A DNA stretch of 53,584 nt from Arcobacter lacus (lineage in GTDB: Bacteria; Campylobacterota; Campylobacteria; Campylobacterales; Arcobacteraceae), in contig NZ_MUXF01000024.1 in assembly GCF_003063295.1 (NCBI RefSeq), forward strand, positions 1 to 53,584. The letters are read 5' to 3'. The translations under genes and the position numbers were made by a program. The stretch's first letter is position 1. Every line of letters begins with the position of its first letter. This document shows positions 15,609 to 32,174 of this stretch, one piece after another. The notes beneath the pieces were generated by a model, which was given only the letters and a program-made list of their open reading frames with translations, did no database searches and was not told the DNA's origin.

Positions 15609-16220
15609 CTATTTTTGTTTTTTAAAAAATTTATTTATTACAGCTTTCAATAATCCGACTTGGTCTACCTCCCTATCAAATTTTTCTATTTCATTAACTC
15701 TGATTAATTCAATATAAGATAAACAATAATACATATGAATTTCATCTTGTCTTAAAATTATATTCATAAAATCTTGAGCTTCTCTTCTTTCTTTAATAGT
15801 ATATTTGTCTTTATTTTTGTGAAGAAAAAGTGTAAATTCTTCATAAAAATGATCTTTTACTGATTCTACATTTGAGAAATATTTATTAAATTCAGGTAAT
15901 GGCATTCTATATTTAGTTTCTTCTAAAAAAACATTAAAAATCACTTTTACACTTAAACTATCTATATTTCTATAATAATCAAGAACTCTTCTTGAAATTG
16001 TTTGAAGTAAAATCCCTTGAACTTCAGTAAATTCATCAAATTTACTTGCTTCAAACTTTGAAACTTCTCCTTTTTTAAAAAACTCTTCTAATAATTCATC
16101 ATCTAAATATTTATGTACAAAATTTAAAGCTAACTTATTATCTTCTTTTTTCCATCTAGCTACTGTTTGTCTGGTAGTATCAAAAAACTTTGCAAGATTA
16201 TCTAATTTTATTTTTTTCAT
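15609..16220 (-). CDS. HTH-containing protein of unknown function
   Basis: This 203-residue protein begins with a helix-turn-helix: IKLDNLAKFFDTTRQTVARWKK, with a typical turn and recognition helix. The remainder is mostly helical and charged, with no recognisable domain. The ATG at 16220 is preceded by AAGG at a good distance; a GTG one codon earlier is possible. Its start overlaps the end of the small membrane-protein gene by 23 bases. It could regulate island genes, for example through the palindrome at 2572-2592, but nothing in the sequence proves a target. Confidence 0.6.
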   Translation of the reverse strand: MKKIKLDNLAKFFDTTRQTVARWKKEDNKLALNFVHKYLDDELLEEFFKKGEVSKFEASKFDEFTEVQGILLQTISRRVLDYYRNIDSLSVKVIFNVFLEETKYRMPLPEFNKYFSNVESVKDHFYEEFTLFLHKNKDKYTIKERREAQDFMNIILRQDEIHMYYCLSYIELIRVNEIEKFDREVDQVGLLKAVINKFFKKQK

Positions 16221-16467
16221 CACTAACCTTAGATGCTATATATTTAAAAATCATCTGATTCATTTTATTTACAGCATCCATAATTAATTTAAAAATAGTT
16301 GCTAATAAGTATATACATCCTAATAATAAAATTAATCCAAATGGTGCAAGAAAATGTATTGTAAAACAATAAAATACTGTTCCCATTACAAATATATAAA
16401 TACACAAATATACTAAAGCTTCAATAGAATTAACTCCTCCTAATTCATGTCTTAACTTTGATATCAT
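16198..16467 (-). CDS. small two-helix membrane protein
   Basis: This 89-residue protein has two hydrophobic stretches: SIEALVYLCIYIFVMGTVFYCF and LAPFGLILLLGCIYLLATIF. A basic C-terminal tail follows. It is not recognised. It overlaps the HTH gene downstream, so the two are translated from one message. Small membrane proteins of this kind occur on mobile elements as entry-exclusion or toxin-like proteins, but there is no direct sign of either here. Confidence 0.55.
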   Translation of the reverse strand: MISKLRHELGGVNSIEALVYLCIYIFVMGTVFYCFTIHFLAPFGLILLLGCIYLLATIFKLIMDAVNKMNQMIFKYIASKVSDEKNKIR

Positions 16468-16627
16468 TCAATACTCCTTGATTTTTCAGTAATTATATAT
16501 CAAATTATTACTAATGTCAATATATATAACATTAATATTAAATTTTATGAATTACCATGTAATATCATATAACTTTTTATAAGTTTAATTTAATTATTTT
16601 AGTGAGATAATTACATATAATTTTAAG

Positions 16628-16765
16628 ATAGGAGGATTTAATAAATTAGTAGTTTTTAATATTAGTTGATAATAAGGCTTGAGACGTCACCAAACAGACT
16701 CAAGCCCAAATATCCATCTCAGGATAAATAACATTATACAAGATTTATCCTTTTTATATAAGAAA
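16628..16765 (+). promoter_or_regulatory. structured leader upstream of the replication-type gene
   Basis: A strong AGGAGG-like site near 16631 has no ATG after it. GGCTTGAG then pairs with CTCAAGCC (about 16676-16706). GGATAAAT pairs with ATTTATCC (about 16722-16750) and is followed by five T, a terminator-like hairpin just before the gene. The order resembles an attenuated leader controlling a replication gene. It also makes spurious upstream TTG starts possible. Confidence 0.45.
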
Positions 16766-16774
16766 AAGGCAAAA

Positions 16775-17722
16775 ATGAGTGATAATAAACAATATTATTA
16801 TATTAAACTAAAGTCAGATTATTTTGATACAGATGAAATGATAGTCCTTGAGAGTATGCCAGATGGACATAAATATGCGAATATTTTATTGAAATTTATG
16901 CTACGAAGTTTGAGAAATGAAGGGAAACTAATGTTTAATGATAAAATCCCCTTTAACTCAATTATGCTTTCGCAAGTTACAAGACATTCAGTTGGAGAAA
17001 TTGAAAAAGCTGTTCAAATATTTGAAAGTTTAAATCTAATTGAGATACTTGATAATGGAGCTATTTACATTAATGATATTCAAAATTTCATAGGTAAATC
17101 TTCAACTGAAGCTGACCGAAAAAGAATTTATAGACACAGAATAAATGAAGATAAAAAACAATTAGGACATTTGTCTAATGAATGTCCAGACAAAAATCCA
17201 CCAGAGCTAAAGAAAGAGCTAAAATTAGAAAAAGAGCTAAAGCCAGAAAATAAAAAAGATAAGTTTAAAAGTTTAATGCAATTTAAAAATTTCTGTATTA
17301 AAAAATATAAAAGCAAAGTTATCACTAATTGTTGTCCTACTTTGTTAGTTGGAAATCAATTAAAAATAAACGAGAATGGTTTCTTAGAAAGTTATTTTGA
17401 GAGTAAAAAAATAGATATAAATCCAGAAAAAGCCAAAAAATTATGGCAGATTTTATATGAAAATCAAGAGGTTATTGGAGTAATTAAAGATGATTCTATT
17501 CAAAAAATTTTGGGGAAATTTATAAAAATTGAAATCGAAAGTAAAGTAACTAAAAAATTAGAAGAATTCATTTATCAAATTCATCATTATAAGGAAGAAG
17601 AAAACAAATATAGATTATATTTCAAAGATGTACTAACAAAACAAATTGGAAAAAGCAATAAACTTTATGATTTAGAAGATATTGAGAAATTGCCATATAT
17701 TGATATCGAGGATAAATTATGA
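16775..17722 (+). CDS. phage replisome organiser-like / replication initiation protein
   Basis: This 315-residue protein carries an N-terminal domain like phage replisome organisers: YYYIKLKSDYFDTDEMIVLESMPDGHKYANILLKFMLRSLRNEGKLMF, then IMLSQVTRHSVGEIEKAVQIFESLNLIEI. This winged-helix fold binds replication origins. The later part is basic and Glu/Lys rich and includes ADRKRIYRHRI, seen after such domains. I chose the ATG at 16775; an upstream TTG frame would run through the leader hairpins. Its stop overlaps the next start by ATGA. It may replicate the excised island. Confidence 0.75.
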   Translation: MSDNKQYYYIKLKSDYFDTDEMIVLESMPDGHKYANILLKFMLRSLRNEGKLMFNDKIPFNSIMLSQVTRHSVGEIEKAVQIFESLNLIEILDNGAIYINDIQNFIGKSSTEADRKRIYRHRINEDKKQLGHLSNECPDKNPPELKKELKLEKELKPENKKDKFKSLMQFKNFCIKKYKSKVITNCCPTLLVGNQLKINENGFLESYFESKKIDINPEKAKKLWQILYENQEVIGVIKDDSIQKILGKFIKIEIESKVTKKLEEFIYQIHHYKEEENKYRLYFKDVLTKQIGKSNKLYDLEDIEKLPYIDIEDKL

Positions 17723-17925
17723 ATAACAATGAATATTTGAATGATAAATTTTTAAAGATTGATGATGTTTTAATAATTATTCCTATAAGTAAAGCTTCTT
17801 TATATAGGCTTGCAAAAAAAGTTAATTTACTAAAACCTATAAAAATTGGTGGTTCTAGTTTTTGGAGTCAAAATAATATTAATATATATTTTGAAAACCT
17901 TAAAAAACAAAATCTTGAATTATGA
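17719..17925 (+). CDS. AlpA/excisionase-like DNA-binding protein
   Basis: This 68-residue protein has a winged-helix fold of the AlpA/HTH_17 type: FLKIDDVLIIIPISKASLYRLAKKVNLLKPIKIGGSSFWSQNNINIYFE, in which a helix-turn-helix is followed by a wing and W. AlpA-like proteins switch on integrase or bend DNA for excision. It overlaps the replication-type gene by four bases and converges on the integrase gene 21 bases away. Its role as excisionase (recombination directionality factor) is inferred from size and place. Confidence 0.75.
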   Translation: MNNNEYLNDKFLKIDDVLIIIPISKASLYRLAKKVNLLKPIKIGGSSFWSQNNINIYFENLKKQNLEL

Positions 17926-17931
17926 TAAAAA

Positions 17932-17955
17932 GGTTAGGATTATTCCCTAATCTTT
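17932..17955. terminator. weak hairpin between the AlpA-like and integrase genes
   Basis: GGTTAGG at 17932-17938 pairs with CCTAATC near 17946-17952 (one G-U), followed by TTTC. It overlaps the integrase stop and lies between two convergent genes. Confidence 0.4.
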
Positions 17956-19167
17956 CAACATATCCAACCAATCAGCATACCATTGAATTAATTCTTTTTT
18001 TTCATCAAAATATTTAAACTTTGATTCTCTATTGTAAGATGCTTTTACCCTATTTTTCTCTTTATGTGCTAAACAAGCTTCAATAATATCAGACTGAAAA
18101 CCATGTTCTTTATATAGTTCATGAGCTATTGTTGAAAACATACTTCTAAATCCATGAAAGCAATGTCTATTTTGATAACCTAATTTATTTAAAGTATCAG
18201 CTAAAGTTGCACCTGCAACACCTCTGTCACTCTTTTGTGGAGATGGGAATACATATTTGCTTCTTTGTCTTGTAAAAGGTTCGATTTCTTTAATAAGTTT
18301 AATTGCTTGTTTTGGTAAGGGACAAACAAAATCAACATTCATTTTCATTTTTTCTTTTGGTATTGCCCAATAACCTTTTTCTAAATCTAAATCATCCCAA
18401 CACATCAATCTTATATTCTCACTTCTAACAAATACATAAGGAATTAATTTAAAAATATAAATTGTACTAATATGACTTCTAAATCTATCCTCGAGGCTAT
18501 AAATATCTTTTAATAGTTGCTTTATATCTTCTTTTTCAGTTAATGCAGGAAGATGTGTTTCCTTACTTTTTAGCAACGTTGTTTTTTTATCAATATCAAC
18601 TATTATATTATGTTCAATATAGCCATTTGTTACTGCAAATTGATATATATTAAACAAAAGAGATAAAATTCTTAATCCAGTTTCTATTCTTCCTTTTTTC
18701 TGGATATTTAAAATAAGTTCAATAAAGTCTTGTCTTTGAATATCTTTTATTGCAATATTACCAATTCTATCAGTGATATTTTTCAGTATTCTTTTATTTG
18801 TAATATATGTATTCTGACTACTATTTAATTTTCTAATTTCTAACCATTTATTTATTACAAAATTTAGACTAATCTCTTCTGATATTTTATTAAGTTTTTT
18901 TTCTGAAATAGGATTAATATTATTATTAAGTAATTTTCTTGCTTCTAAAGTTTTATCCCTAGCTTCTTTTAAAGAAGTTTTTGGATAGACACCTAAACTC
19001 ATAGATAATCTCTTTCCACCATATCTAAAATCAAGTCGAAAAAATTTTGAACCATTTTTTCTTATCACAAAATATAACCCATCACCATCACTTAAATTGT
19101 AATCTTTATCTTTTATTTCTGCTTTTTTTAATTCTAATTCTGTAAGTTTTTTAGTTGTTCTTTTCAT
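17947..19167 (-). CDS. tyrosine site-specific integrase, P4 type
   Basis: This 406-residue protein has the DUF4102 N-terminal domain of P4-like integrases: NLSDGDGLYFVIRKNGSKFFRLDFRYGGKR and MSLGVYPKTSLKEARDK. The catalytic domain has R248 in VFVRSENI, H338-G-F-R341, H368 in LAHKEKN and the nucleophile Y378 in ASYNRE. All catalytic residues are present, so the enzyme looks active. It joins the excised circle to the att site in the YciI-gene 3' end, which starts about 155 bases from its own start codon. GTACTGT motifs in that gap may let it repress itself. P4 integrases mostly use tRNA genes; a protein-gene 3' end is a less usual target. Confidence 0.95.
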   Translation of the reverse strand: MKRTTKKLTELELKKAEIKDKDYNLSDGDGLYFVIRKNGSKFFRLDFRYGGKRLSMSLGVYPKTSLKEARDKTLEARKLLNNNINPISEKKLNKISEEISLNFVINKWLEIRKLNSSQNTYITNKRILKNITDRIGNIAIKDIQRQDFIELILNIQKKGRIETGLRILSLLFNIYQFAVTNGYIEHNIIVDIDKKTTLLKSKETHLPALTEKEDIKQLLKDIYSLEDRFRSHISTIYIFKLIPYVFVRSENIRLMCWDDLDLEKGYWAIPKEKMKMNVDFVCPLPKQAIKLIKEIEPFTRQRSKYVFPSPQKSDRGVAGATLADTLNKLGYQNRHCFHGFRSMFSTIAHELYKEHGFQSDIIEACLAHKEKNRVKASYNRESKFKYFDEKKELIQWYADWLDMLKD

Positions 19168-19171
19168 AATG

Positions 19172-19218
19172 ACAGTACACCAATTTTTGAAATTTTTAAG
19201 TACTGTTAATTGTACTGT
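19172..19218. repeat. putative integrase arm-type sites, right end
   Basis: GTACTGT occurs at 19200-19206 and 19212-19218 in direct orientation, and inverted at 19172-19178 beside the integrase start. The pair mirrors 624-642 in spacing and direction. These sites overlap the region expected to hold the integrase promoter. Confidence 0.5.
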
Positions 19219-19322
19219 ATAAGAACTGAGTTTTAAGTAAATTATTAGATTTTTAGCGAGACAAACTGAAACTTATCAAAGTCCAGTTTATCTGTTATTA
19301 TAAGATATTTTGAGATTTAATG

Positions 19323-19610
19323 TTATTGTTTAGGAAGTAGCTTCACAGGAACCATCTGGAACTCATCCATATTCCAAACATTATTTTTTACATAAGGTTC
19401 ATTTAAAAGCCATTCATCAATCTCTTCATCATTTTCAAAATCAACAAATAAAGTTGATCCAACCATTATATCATCTTCTATTAAAGCACCAGCATCTATT
19501 ATTTTACCTTCGCTCATTAATTTTCTAGCACCTTCTATATGTGCTTCTCTTGATTCAAGTCTTCTTTCTAGTGCACCATCATTATCATAAGCTATTACTA
19601 AATATTGCAT
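19323..19610 (-). CDS. YciI-family protein (island integration target)
   Basis: This 95-residue protein has the YCII ferredoxin-like fold: MQYLVIAYDNDGALERRLESREAHIEGARKLMSEGKIIDAGALIEDD, then STLFVDFENDEEIDEWLLNEPYVK. A His-Asp pair (H24 and a later Asp) is typical of the family, whose role is poorly known. The C-terminus FQMVPVKLLPKQ lies inside the att repeat, so the final codons were donated by the island, while the original tail is stranded at 526-564. The protein is intact apart from N-to-Q at the last residue. Before integration the gene would have ended next to the trxA terminator. Confidence 0.88.
   Translation of the reverse strand: MQYLVIAYDNDGALERRLESREAHIEGARKLMSEGKIIDAGALIEDDIMVGSTLFVDFENDEEIDEWLLNEPYVKNNVWNMDEFQMVPVKLLPKQ
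19333..19361. repeat. attachment-site repeat, right (att core within the YciI gene)
   Basis: Direct copy of 536-564 with two mismatches, embedded in the last codons of the YciI-family gene. The island-borne bases from here to 19323 supply a working 3' end and stop codon. Confidence 0.85.
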
Positions 19611-19652
19611 AAATATCCTTTTTTATTTGATTGTGTTATTTTATCACAAAGT

Positions 19653-20036
19653 TTATAAAGTGGTTGCAAGTAAAAAAAACAAAGGATATGCAATTGCATT
19701 AAAATATCTAATTATAGGGAACATTTTAATATTATAAGGAACAATATCTTCCAATTCTTTGTTTTTTGATAATCCTTTCATTAAAGAAAGTTTCATACTA
19801 ATATCAAAAAATTTTAATATTAGTATAGAACTCATAAAAAAGCCAAAATTATTTAAATAAAAAGACAAAAAAATTGTATAAAAGAATGAAGGATGAAGGA
19901 TCAAATATAAAAAAATATTTTTTTTGAATATTTCAAAATTATTATCTAATAATCCATATAAGGAATCAGATTTTTGCCAATTTGTTTCAAATAATTCAAC
20001 AGCAATAAAGATAAGAAATAAGTATAAATATTCCAT
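19653..20036 (-). CDS. small membrane protein of unknown function
   Basis: This 127-residue protein has about four hydrophobic segments, beginning MEYLYLFLIFIAVELFETNW and ending PLFFLLATTL. There is no recognisable family motif. It follows rpoC on the same strand after a terminator and lies just before the YciI gene, so it is part of the chromosomal side rather than the island. A conserved hypothetical is the safest label. Confidence 0.55.
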   Translation of the reverse strand: MEYLYLFLIFIAVELFETNWQKSDSLYGLLDNNFEIFKKNIFLYLILHPSFFYTIFLSFYLNNFGFFMSSILILKFFDISMKLSLMKGLSKNKELEDIVPYNIKMFPIIRYFNAIAYPLFFLLATTL

Positions 20037-20045
20037 TTTATATTT

Positions 20046-20073
20046 AAAAAGCTAATAAGGCTAGAAAGCCTTA

Positions 20074-20076
<3 letters not shown>
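20046..20076 (-). terminator. terminator of rpoC
   Basis: A 9-bp perfect stem (20054-20062 with 20067-20075) begins inside the rpoC stop codon. On the minus strand it is followed by AGC and a run of five T. It ends the ribosomal-protein/RNA-polymerase operon. Confidence 0.8.
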
Positions 20077-28771
<8,695 letters not shown>

Positions 28772-28802
28772 TTAAGTTTGCTTTTTTAGTATAAAGCACA
28801 AA

Positions 28803-28864
28803 AGCATCCATAAAGGATAAGATTAAAATTCCTTTAAATTTTAATCTTAACCCTCAAAGATGCT
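28803..28864 (-). promoter_or_regulatory. rplL-rpoB spacer hairpin
   Basis: A perfect 13-bp stem (28818-28830 with 28837-28849) is enclosed by AGCATC/GATGCT (28803-28808 with 28859-28864). No T run follows on the minus strand. This fits a processing or attenuation element between ribosomal-protein and polymerase genes, as found in E. coli at the same place. Confidence 0.55.
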
Positions 28865-28870
28865 AAACTA

Positions 28871-28893
28871 TATACAGGGATAATCCCTGTATA
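28871..28893 (-). terminator. hairpin just after rplL (attenuator-like)
   Basis: A perfect 10-bp stem, TATACAGGGA with TCCCTGTATA, and a 3-base loop lie ten bases after the rplL stop. The downstream minus-strand sequence is only moderately T-rich, so partial termination is plausible. Confidence 0.55.
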
Positions 28894-28902
28894 ACAGTTG
28901 AA

Positions 28903-29274
28903 TTATTTAACTTCTACTTTCGCACCAGCAGCTTCTAATTGAGCTTTAATTGCTTCAGCGTCAGCTTTAGAGATACCTTCTTTAATTGTTGAAGGAGTTT
29001 GCTCAGCAGCATCTTTAGCTTCTTTTAATCCTAAACCAGTAATTGCTCTGATTTCTTTAATTACGTTAATTTTTTTGTCTCCTGAATCAACGATAACAAC
29101 GTCAAATTCAGTTTTTTCTTCAGCAGCTTCAACAGCAGCTACAGCACCACCAGCAACTGCTACAGGTTGAGCAGATACACCAAATTTTTCTTCAAATTCT
29201 TTTACTAATTCTGATAATTCTAATACAGATAAACCAGAGATAAATTCTAAAACGTCTTCTTTAGAAATTGCCAT
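28903..29274 (-). CDS. rplL: 50S ribosomal protein L7/L12
   Basis: This 123-residue protein has the usual three parts. The N-terminal dimer helix is [29 protein letters not shown], followed by an alanine-rich hinge. The C-terminal domain has [33 protein letters not shown], which binds elongation factors. It forms the ribosome stalk together with L10, encoded 50 bases upstream on the same strand. Confidence 0.98.
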   Translation of the reverse strand: MAISKEDVLEFISGLSVLELSELVKEFEEKFGVSAQPVAVAGGAVAAVEAAEEKTEFDVVIVDSGDKKINVIKEIRAITGLGLKEAKDAAEQTPSTIKEGISKADAEAIKAQLEAAGAKVEVK

Positions 29275-29324
29275 TTCATTTTCCTTATTATATTTTTTTT
29301 ATTTTATATTAATAGCTTAAATAA

Positions 29325-29813
29325 TTAAGCTGCCTCTTCTTCTTTTTTTCTTCTAAGTGCATCAAGACCAATAGTAAAGTTTCTAACAGGCCCCATCCAT
29401 ACAGATGCAAGCATACCAAGAAGTTCTTCTCTTGATGGTAATTTAGCAAACGCATTAACAGTAGCGAAATCAGCAATCTTACCTTCGATAATCCCTGATT
29501 TAATAGCAAATTTTTCTTTGTTAGATGATGCAAATTTATCAGCTACTTTACAAGCTGAGATTTGATCTTCTGACCATAAGAAAATATTTGTACCACTTAA
29601 TTCAACATCACCAAGTTCTGCATTTTTAACAGCAACAGTAACTAAAGTATTTTTAGCAACTTGAACTTTAGTGTTATTAGCTTTTGCTTCTTTTCTTAAA
29701 AATTCTAACTCTTTATGAGTAAGTCCTTTATAATCACAAACAACAACTGCTAATGAATTTTTAAATTCTGCTGTTAAAAAATCAATAACTTCCGATTTTT
29801 CTTCTCTTGTCAT
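29325..29813 (-). CDS. rplJ: 50S ribosomal protein L10
   Basis: This 162-residue protein has the L10 RNA-binding domain: TREEKSEVIDFLTAEFKNSLAVVVCDYKGLTHKELEFLRKEAKANNTKVQVAKNT is recognisable in pieces. A C-terminal helix anchors L7/L12 dimers. A typical L10 leader lies upstream (29817-29930), so it probably represses its own synthesis by binding that RNA. The GGAGG-type site is 6-8 bases before the ATG. Confidence 0.98.
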   Translation of the reverse strand: MTREEKSEVIDFLTAEFKNSLAVVVCDYKGLTHKELEFLRKEAKANNTKVQVAKNTLVTVAVKNAELGDVELSGTNIFLWSEDQISACKVADKFASSNKEKFAIKSGIIEGKIADFATVNAFAKLPSREELLGMLASVWMGPVRNFTIGLDALRRKKEEEAA

Positions 29814-29816
29814 ATT

Positions 29817-29930
29817 TTCCTCCTTTCAAAACATCGACTTAGGCGGGACTTACAAGAAACGAGGAAAGTTTCTTACCAGCTGTCTTTAGTTTTATTTCAG
29901 TGCTTTGAATAACACTCAAAAATATTGATA
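29817..29930 (-). promoter_or_regulatory. ribosomal protein L10 leader
   Basis: The minus-strand leader before rplJ holds the hairpin CTGGTAAGAAAC-TTTCCTC-GTTTCTTG and the kinked TAAGTCCCGCCTAAG. These are the elements of the L10(L12)4 binding site. Binding blocks rplJ-rplL translation when the stalk complex is in excess. The identification rests on motif memory and position. Confidence 0.75.
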
Positions 29931-29952
29931 AATATCAACACATTTGAACGTT

Positions 29953-29978
29953 AAAAAAGATAAGGAAAAATCCTTATC
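29953..29978 (-). terminator. terminator overlapping the rplA stop
   Basis: GATAAGGA (29959-29966) pairs with TCCTTATC (29971-29978), then six T follow on the minus strand (29953-29958). The stop codon of rplA lies in the stem. It separates rplK-rplA from rplJ-rplL and implies a separate promoter for rplJ or partial read-through. Confidence 0.8.
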
Positions 29979-30672
29979 TTACTTCCATTAATTCCATATT
30001 ATCTAAAATAATAGATGGACTCATTGTTAATGAAATTGCTGCATTAGTGATATATCTTCCTTTTGCAGTTGAAGGTTTAGCTTTATTAATCGCAGCAACA
30101 AATGCTTCAACATTCTCTTTAATAGCTTCAGCAGAAAAAGAAACTTTTCCAACAGCTGCTTGCATATTACCTTTTTTGTCAACTCTATAAGTTACTTGAC
30201 CACCTTTAGCATCATTAACTGCTTTTGTAACATCCATAGTAACTGTTCCAGTTTTAGGATTTGGCATTAAACCTTTTGGTCCAAGGATTCTTCCAACTTT
30301 ACCAACAATTCCCATACAATCAGGAGTTGCAATTAAAACATCAAAATTAATATTTCCAGCTTGAATTTGCTCTGCTAAATCGTCATTTCCAACAACATCA
30401 GCACCAGCTGCTTTTGCTTCATCTAATTTAACACCTTTTGCAAATACTGCAACTCTAACAGTTTTCCCCGTACCATTTGGAAGAACAACTGCACCTCTAA
30501 TCATTTGATCAGCATGTCTTGGATCTACGTTTAAGTTAAGAGCAATTTCAACACTCTCATCAAATTTAGCTGATTTTAAATCTCTTACAGCTGTACAAGC
30601 TTCAGCTAAAGAGTATTTTCTTTCTTCAACTTTTTCAGCTAACGCTTTATATCTTTTTGAAACTTTTGCCAT
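29974..30672 (-). CDS. rplA: 50S ribosomal protein L1
   Basis: This 232-residue protein is of normal length. It shows [31 protein letters not shown], the conserved [18 protein letters not shown] and [10 protein letters not shown]1 forms the mobile stalk at the tRNA exit site and can repress its own operon. It follows rplK after a 75-base spacer that holds a small hairpin, TACCACC with GGCGGTA, which could be the L1 operator. An intrinsic terminator covers its stop. Confidence 0.98.
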   Translation of the reverse strand: MAKVSKRYKALAEKVEERKYSLAEACTAVRDLKSAKFDESVEIALNLNVDPRHADQMIRGAVVLPNGTGKTVRVAVFAKGVKLDEAKAAGADVVGNDDLAEQIQAGNINFDVLIATPDCMGIVGKVGRILGPKGLMPNPKTGTVTMDVTKAVNDAKGGQVTYRVDKKGNMQAAVGKVSFSAEAIKENVEAFVAAINKAKPSTAKGRYITNAAISLTMSPSIILDNMELMEVR

Positions 30673-30747
30673 TATTTTCTCCGCAATATTTTTATTTTGC
30701 TACCGCCATTATAAAGTCCGGTGGTAAGACTTTCTTAAAACAGAATT

Positions 30748-31173
30748 TTATAATTCTGTTTCAATACCAATTGATCTAGCTGAACCAGCAACAATTTTTG
30801 CTGCAACTTCTCTATCATCTGTATTTAAATCTTTGATTTTCATATCAACGATTTCCATAATTTGTGCTTTTGATAATTTTCCAACTTTATTTTTAAGTGG
30901 ATTATCACTACCTTTTTTTACACCTGAAACTTTTTTAATTAGTTCTGTCATTGGTGGTTGTTTTAATTCAAAAGTAAAGCTTTTATCTGTATAAATTGTA
31001 AGAACTACAGGAATTCTATATCCTGCTTTGTCTTTTGTTTTTTCATTAAATGCTTTACAAAACTCCATAATATTAACACCTCTTTGACCTAAAGCAGGTC
31101 CAACTGGAGGTGATGGGTTCGCTGCTCCAGCAGGTATTTGTAATTTTAAAAACCCTTGTATTTTCTTAGCCAT
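30748..31173 (-). CDS. rplK: 50S ribosomal protein L11
   Basis: This 141-residue protein has the standard L11 size. The proline-rich [32 protein letters not shown] binds release and stringent factors. The C-terminal [24 protein letters not shown] and GSARSIGIE contact 23S rRNA. It is preceded by nusG on the same strand, with a long hairpin in the 92-base gap. Confidence 0.98.
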   Translation of the reverse strand: MAKKIQGFLKLQIPAGAANPSPPVGPALGQRGVNIMEFCKAFNEKTKDKAGYRIPVVLTIYTDKSFTFELKQPPMTELIKKVSGVKKGSDNPLKNKVGKLSKAQIMEIVDMKIKDLNTDDREVAAKIVAGSARSIGIETEL

Positions 31174-31207
31174 GGCTATTCCTTTAAAAAATATTTTAAT
31201 GATTAGA

Positions 31208-31252
31208 CATTAGGCAAGAAAACTATAAAGAAGCTAGTTTTTTTGCCTAATG
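31208..31252 (-). promoter_or_regulatory. nusG-rplK spacer hairpin
   Basis: An 18-bp stem with one G-U pair (31208-31225 with 31235-31252) and a 9-base loop nearly fills the gap between nusG and rplK. The minus strand after it lacks an immediate T run. It may be a processing site or an attenuator ahead of the ribosomal-protein genes. Confidence 0.55.
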
Positions 31253-31265
31253 CCTATATAATTTT

Positions 31266-31793
31266 TTATACTATTCTTTCAACTTGAGTATAAGAAATCT
31301 CAACTGGAGTGTTTCTTCCAAAAATAGATACATTTAATTTAAGTATTCCAGATACCATATCAAAATCTTCCACTAATCCATTGAAGTTTGCAAATGCACC
31401 TTCATTTATTCTAACCATTTCACCAGTATCAAAAGATACTTTAGGTTTTGCAGCTGCTCTATTCTTAACTTTTTCTAGAATTAAATTAATGTCTTTATCT
31501 GATAAAGCAGTTGGTTTTTTAGACTCACCAATAAATCTTCCAACTTTTGGCATTGACTGAATTCTATGCCATAAACCAGTATCTAAATCAATTTTAGCAA
31601 ATGCATACGCAGGATATAAAGGTCTCTCAACAATAGTTTTTTTACCTTTTTTTATTTCAATTAAGTCTTCTGTTGGCACTAAAACTTCCTGAATTCTATC
31701 ATCAGCCATTTCCTCAGCTAACTTAAGTAAAGCTTTTTTTACAGACAATTCACTACCTGAATAAGTTTGTATTGCATACCATTTATGTGCCAT
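31266..31793 (-). CDS. nusG: transcription termination/antitermination factor NusG
   Basis: This 175-residue protein shows the NusG N-terminal domain: HKWYAIQTYSGSELSVKKALLKLAEE, then YPAYAFAKIDLDTGLWHRIQSMPKVGRFIG, which binds the polymerase clamp. A C-terminal KOW domain follows: GEMVRINEGAFANFNGLVEDFD. It couples transcription with Rho or the ribosome. It lies ten bases after secE. Confidence 0.97.
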   Translation of the reverse strand: MAHKWYAIQTYSGSELSVKKALLKLAEEMADDRIQEVLVPTEDLIEIKKGKKTIVERPLYPAYAFAKIDLDTGLWHRIQSMPKVGRFIGESKKPTALSDKDINLILEKVKNRAAAKPKVSFDTGEMVRINEGAFANFNGLVEDFDMVSGILKLNVSIFGRNTPVEISYTQVERIV

Positions 31794-31803
31794 ATTTATA
31801 CCC

Positions 31804-31986
31804 TTAATTTATAATAGAAGATAAGCTTATTGACATAATACCATCAATTAAAGCTAAAAATAGAGTTATTACTGTAACTACAATAAAAACAGATATATAA
31901 GCTGTTCTAATTTGTTCTTTTATGGGAAAAATTACTTTAGATAATTCTGACTTTACACTAGAATAATAAGTTTTTAATTTATTCAC
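31804..31986 (-). CDS. secE: preprotein translocase subunit SecE
   Basis: This 60-residue protein has the short, single-helix form of SecE: a basic segment SELSKVIFPIKEQIRTAYISV, then a membrane helix TVITLFLALIDGIMSISL. SecE clamps SecY in the inner membrane. The size and its place between tRNA-Trp and nusG match the conserved order. Confidence 0.93.
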   Translation of the reverse strand: MNKLKTYYSSVKSELSKVIFPIKEQIRTAYISVFIVVTVITLFLALIDGIMSISLSSIIN

Positions 31987-32063
31987 AGTTAACTCCGATT
32001 TTAATTACTATATAGACTTTAAATTCTTTTTAAAAAATGTTAACTTCTTTAAAAAAAATTTAG

Positions 32064-32139
32064 TGGCAGGCCAGGAGGGACTCGAACCCCCATCACTCGG
32101 ATTTGGAATCCGATGCTCTACCATTGGAGCTACTGACCT
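32064..32139 (-). tRNA. tRNA-Trp (CCA)
   Basis: This 76-base cloverleaf has acceptor stem AGGTCAG with CTGGCCT, discriminator G and encoded CCA. The anticodon stem TCGGA/TCCGA encloses TTCCAAA, with anticodon CCA. It lies between rpmG and secE, the usual order in this group. Confidence 0.96.
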
Positions 32140-32174
32140 ATTTGGACTTGTAAAACAAGTCCAAAATTTATGTC

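Larger units (their letters stand above)
536..19361. mobile_element. integrative genomic island (defence + mobilisation genes)
   Basis: The segment is bounded by the two att repeats. It carries a P4-type integrase at its right end, next to the target gene, with an AlpA-like excisionase gene beside it. Inside are an abortive-infection gene, a six-gene nuclease/methyltransferase operon, a coupling-protein gene and a replication-type gene. No complete conjugation apparatus is visible, so it looks like a mobilisable or decayed element rather than a self-transmissible one. Genes on both sides are chromosomal. Confidence 0.85.
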
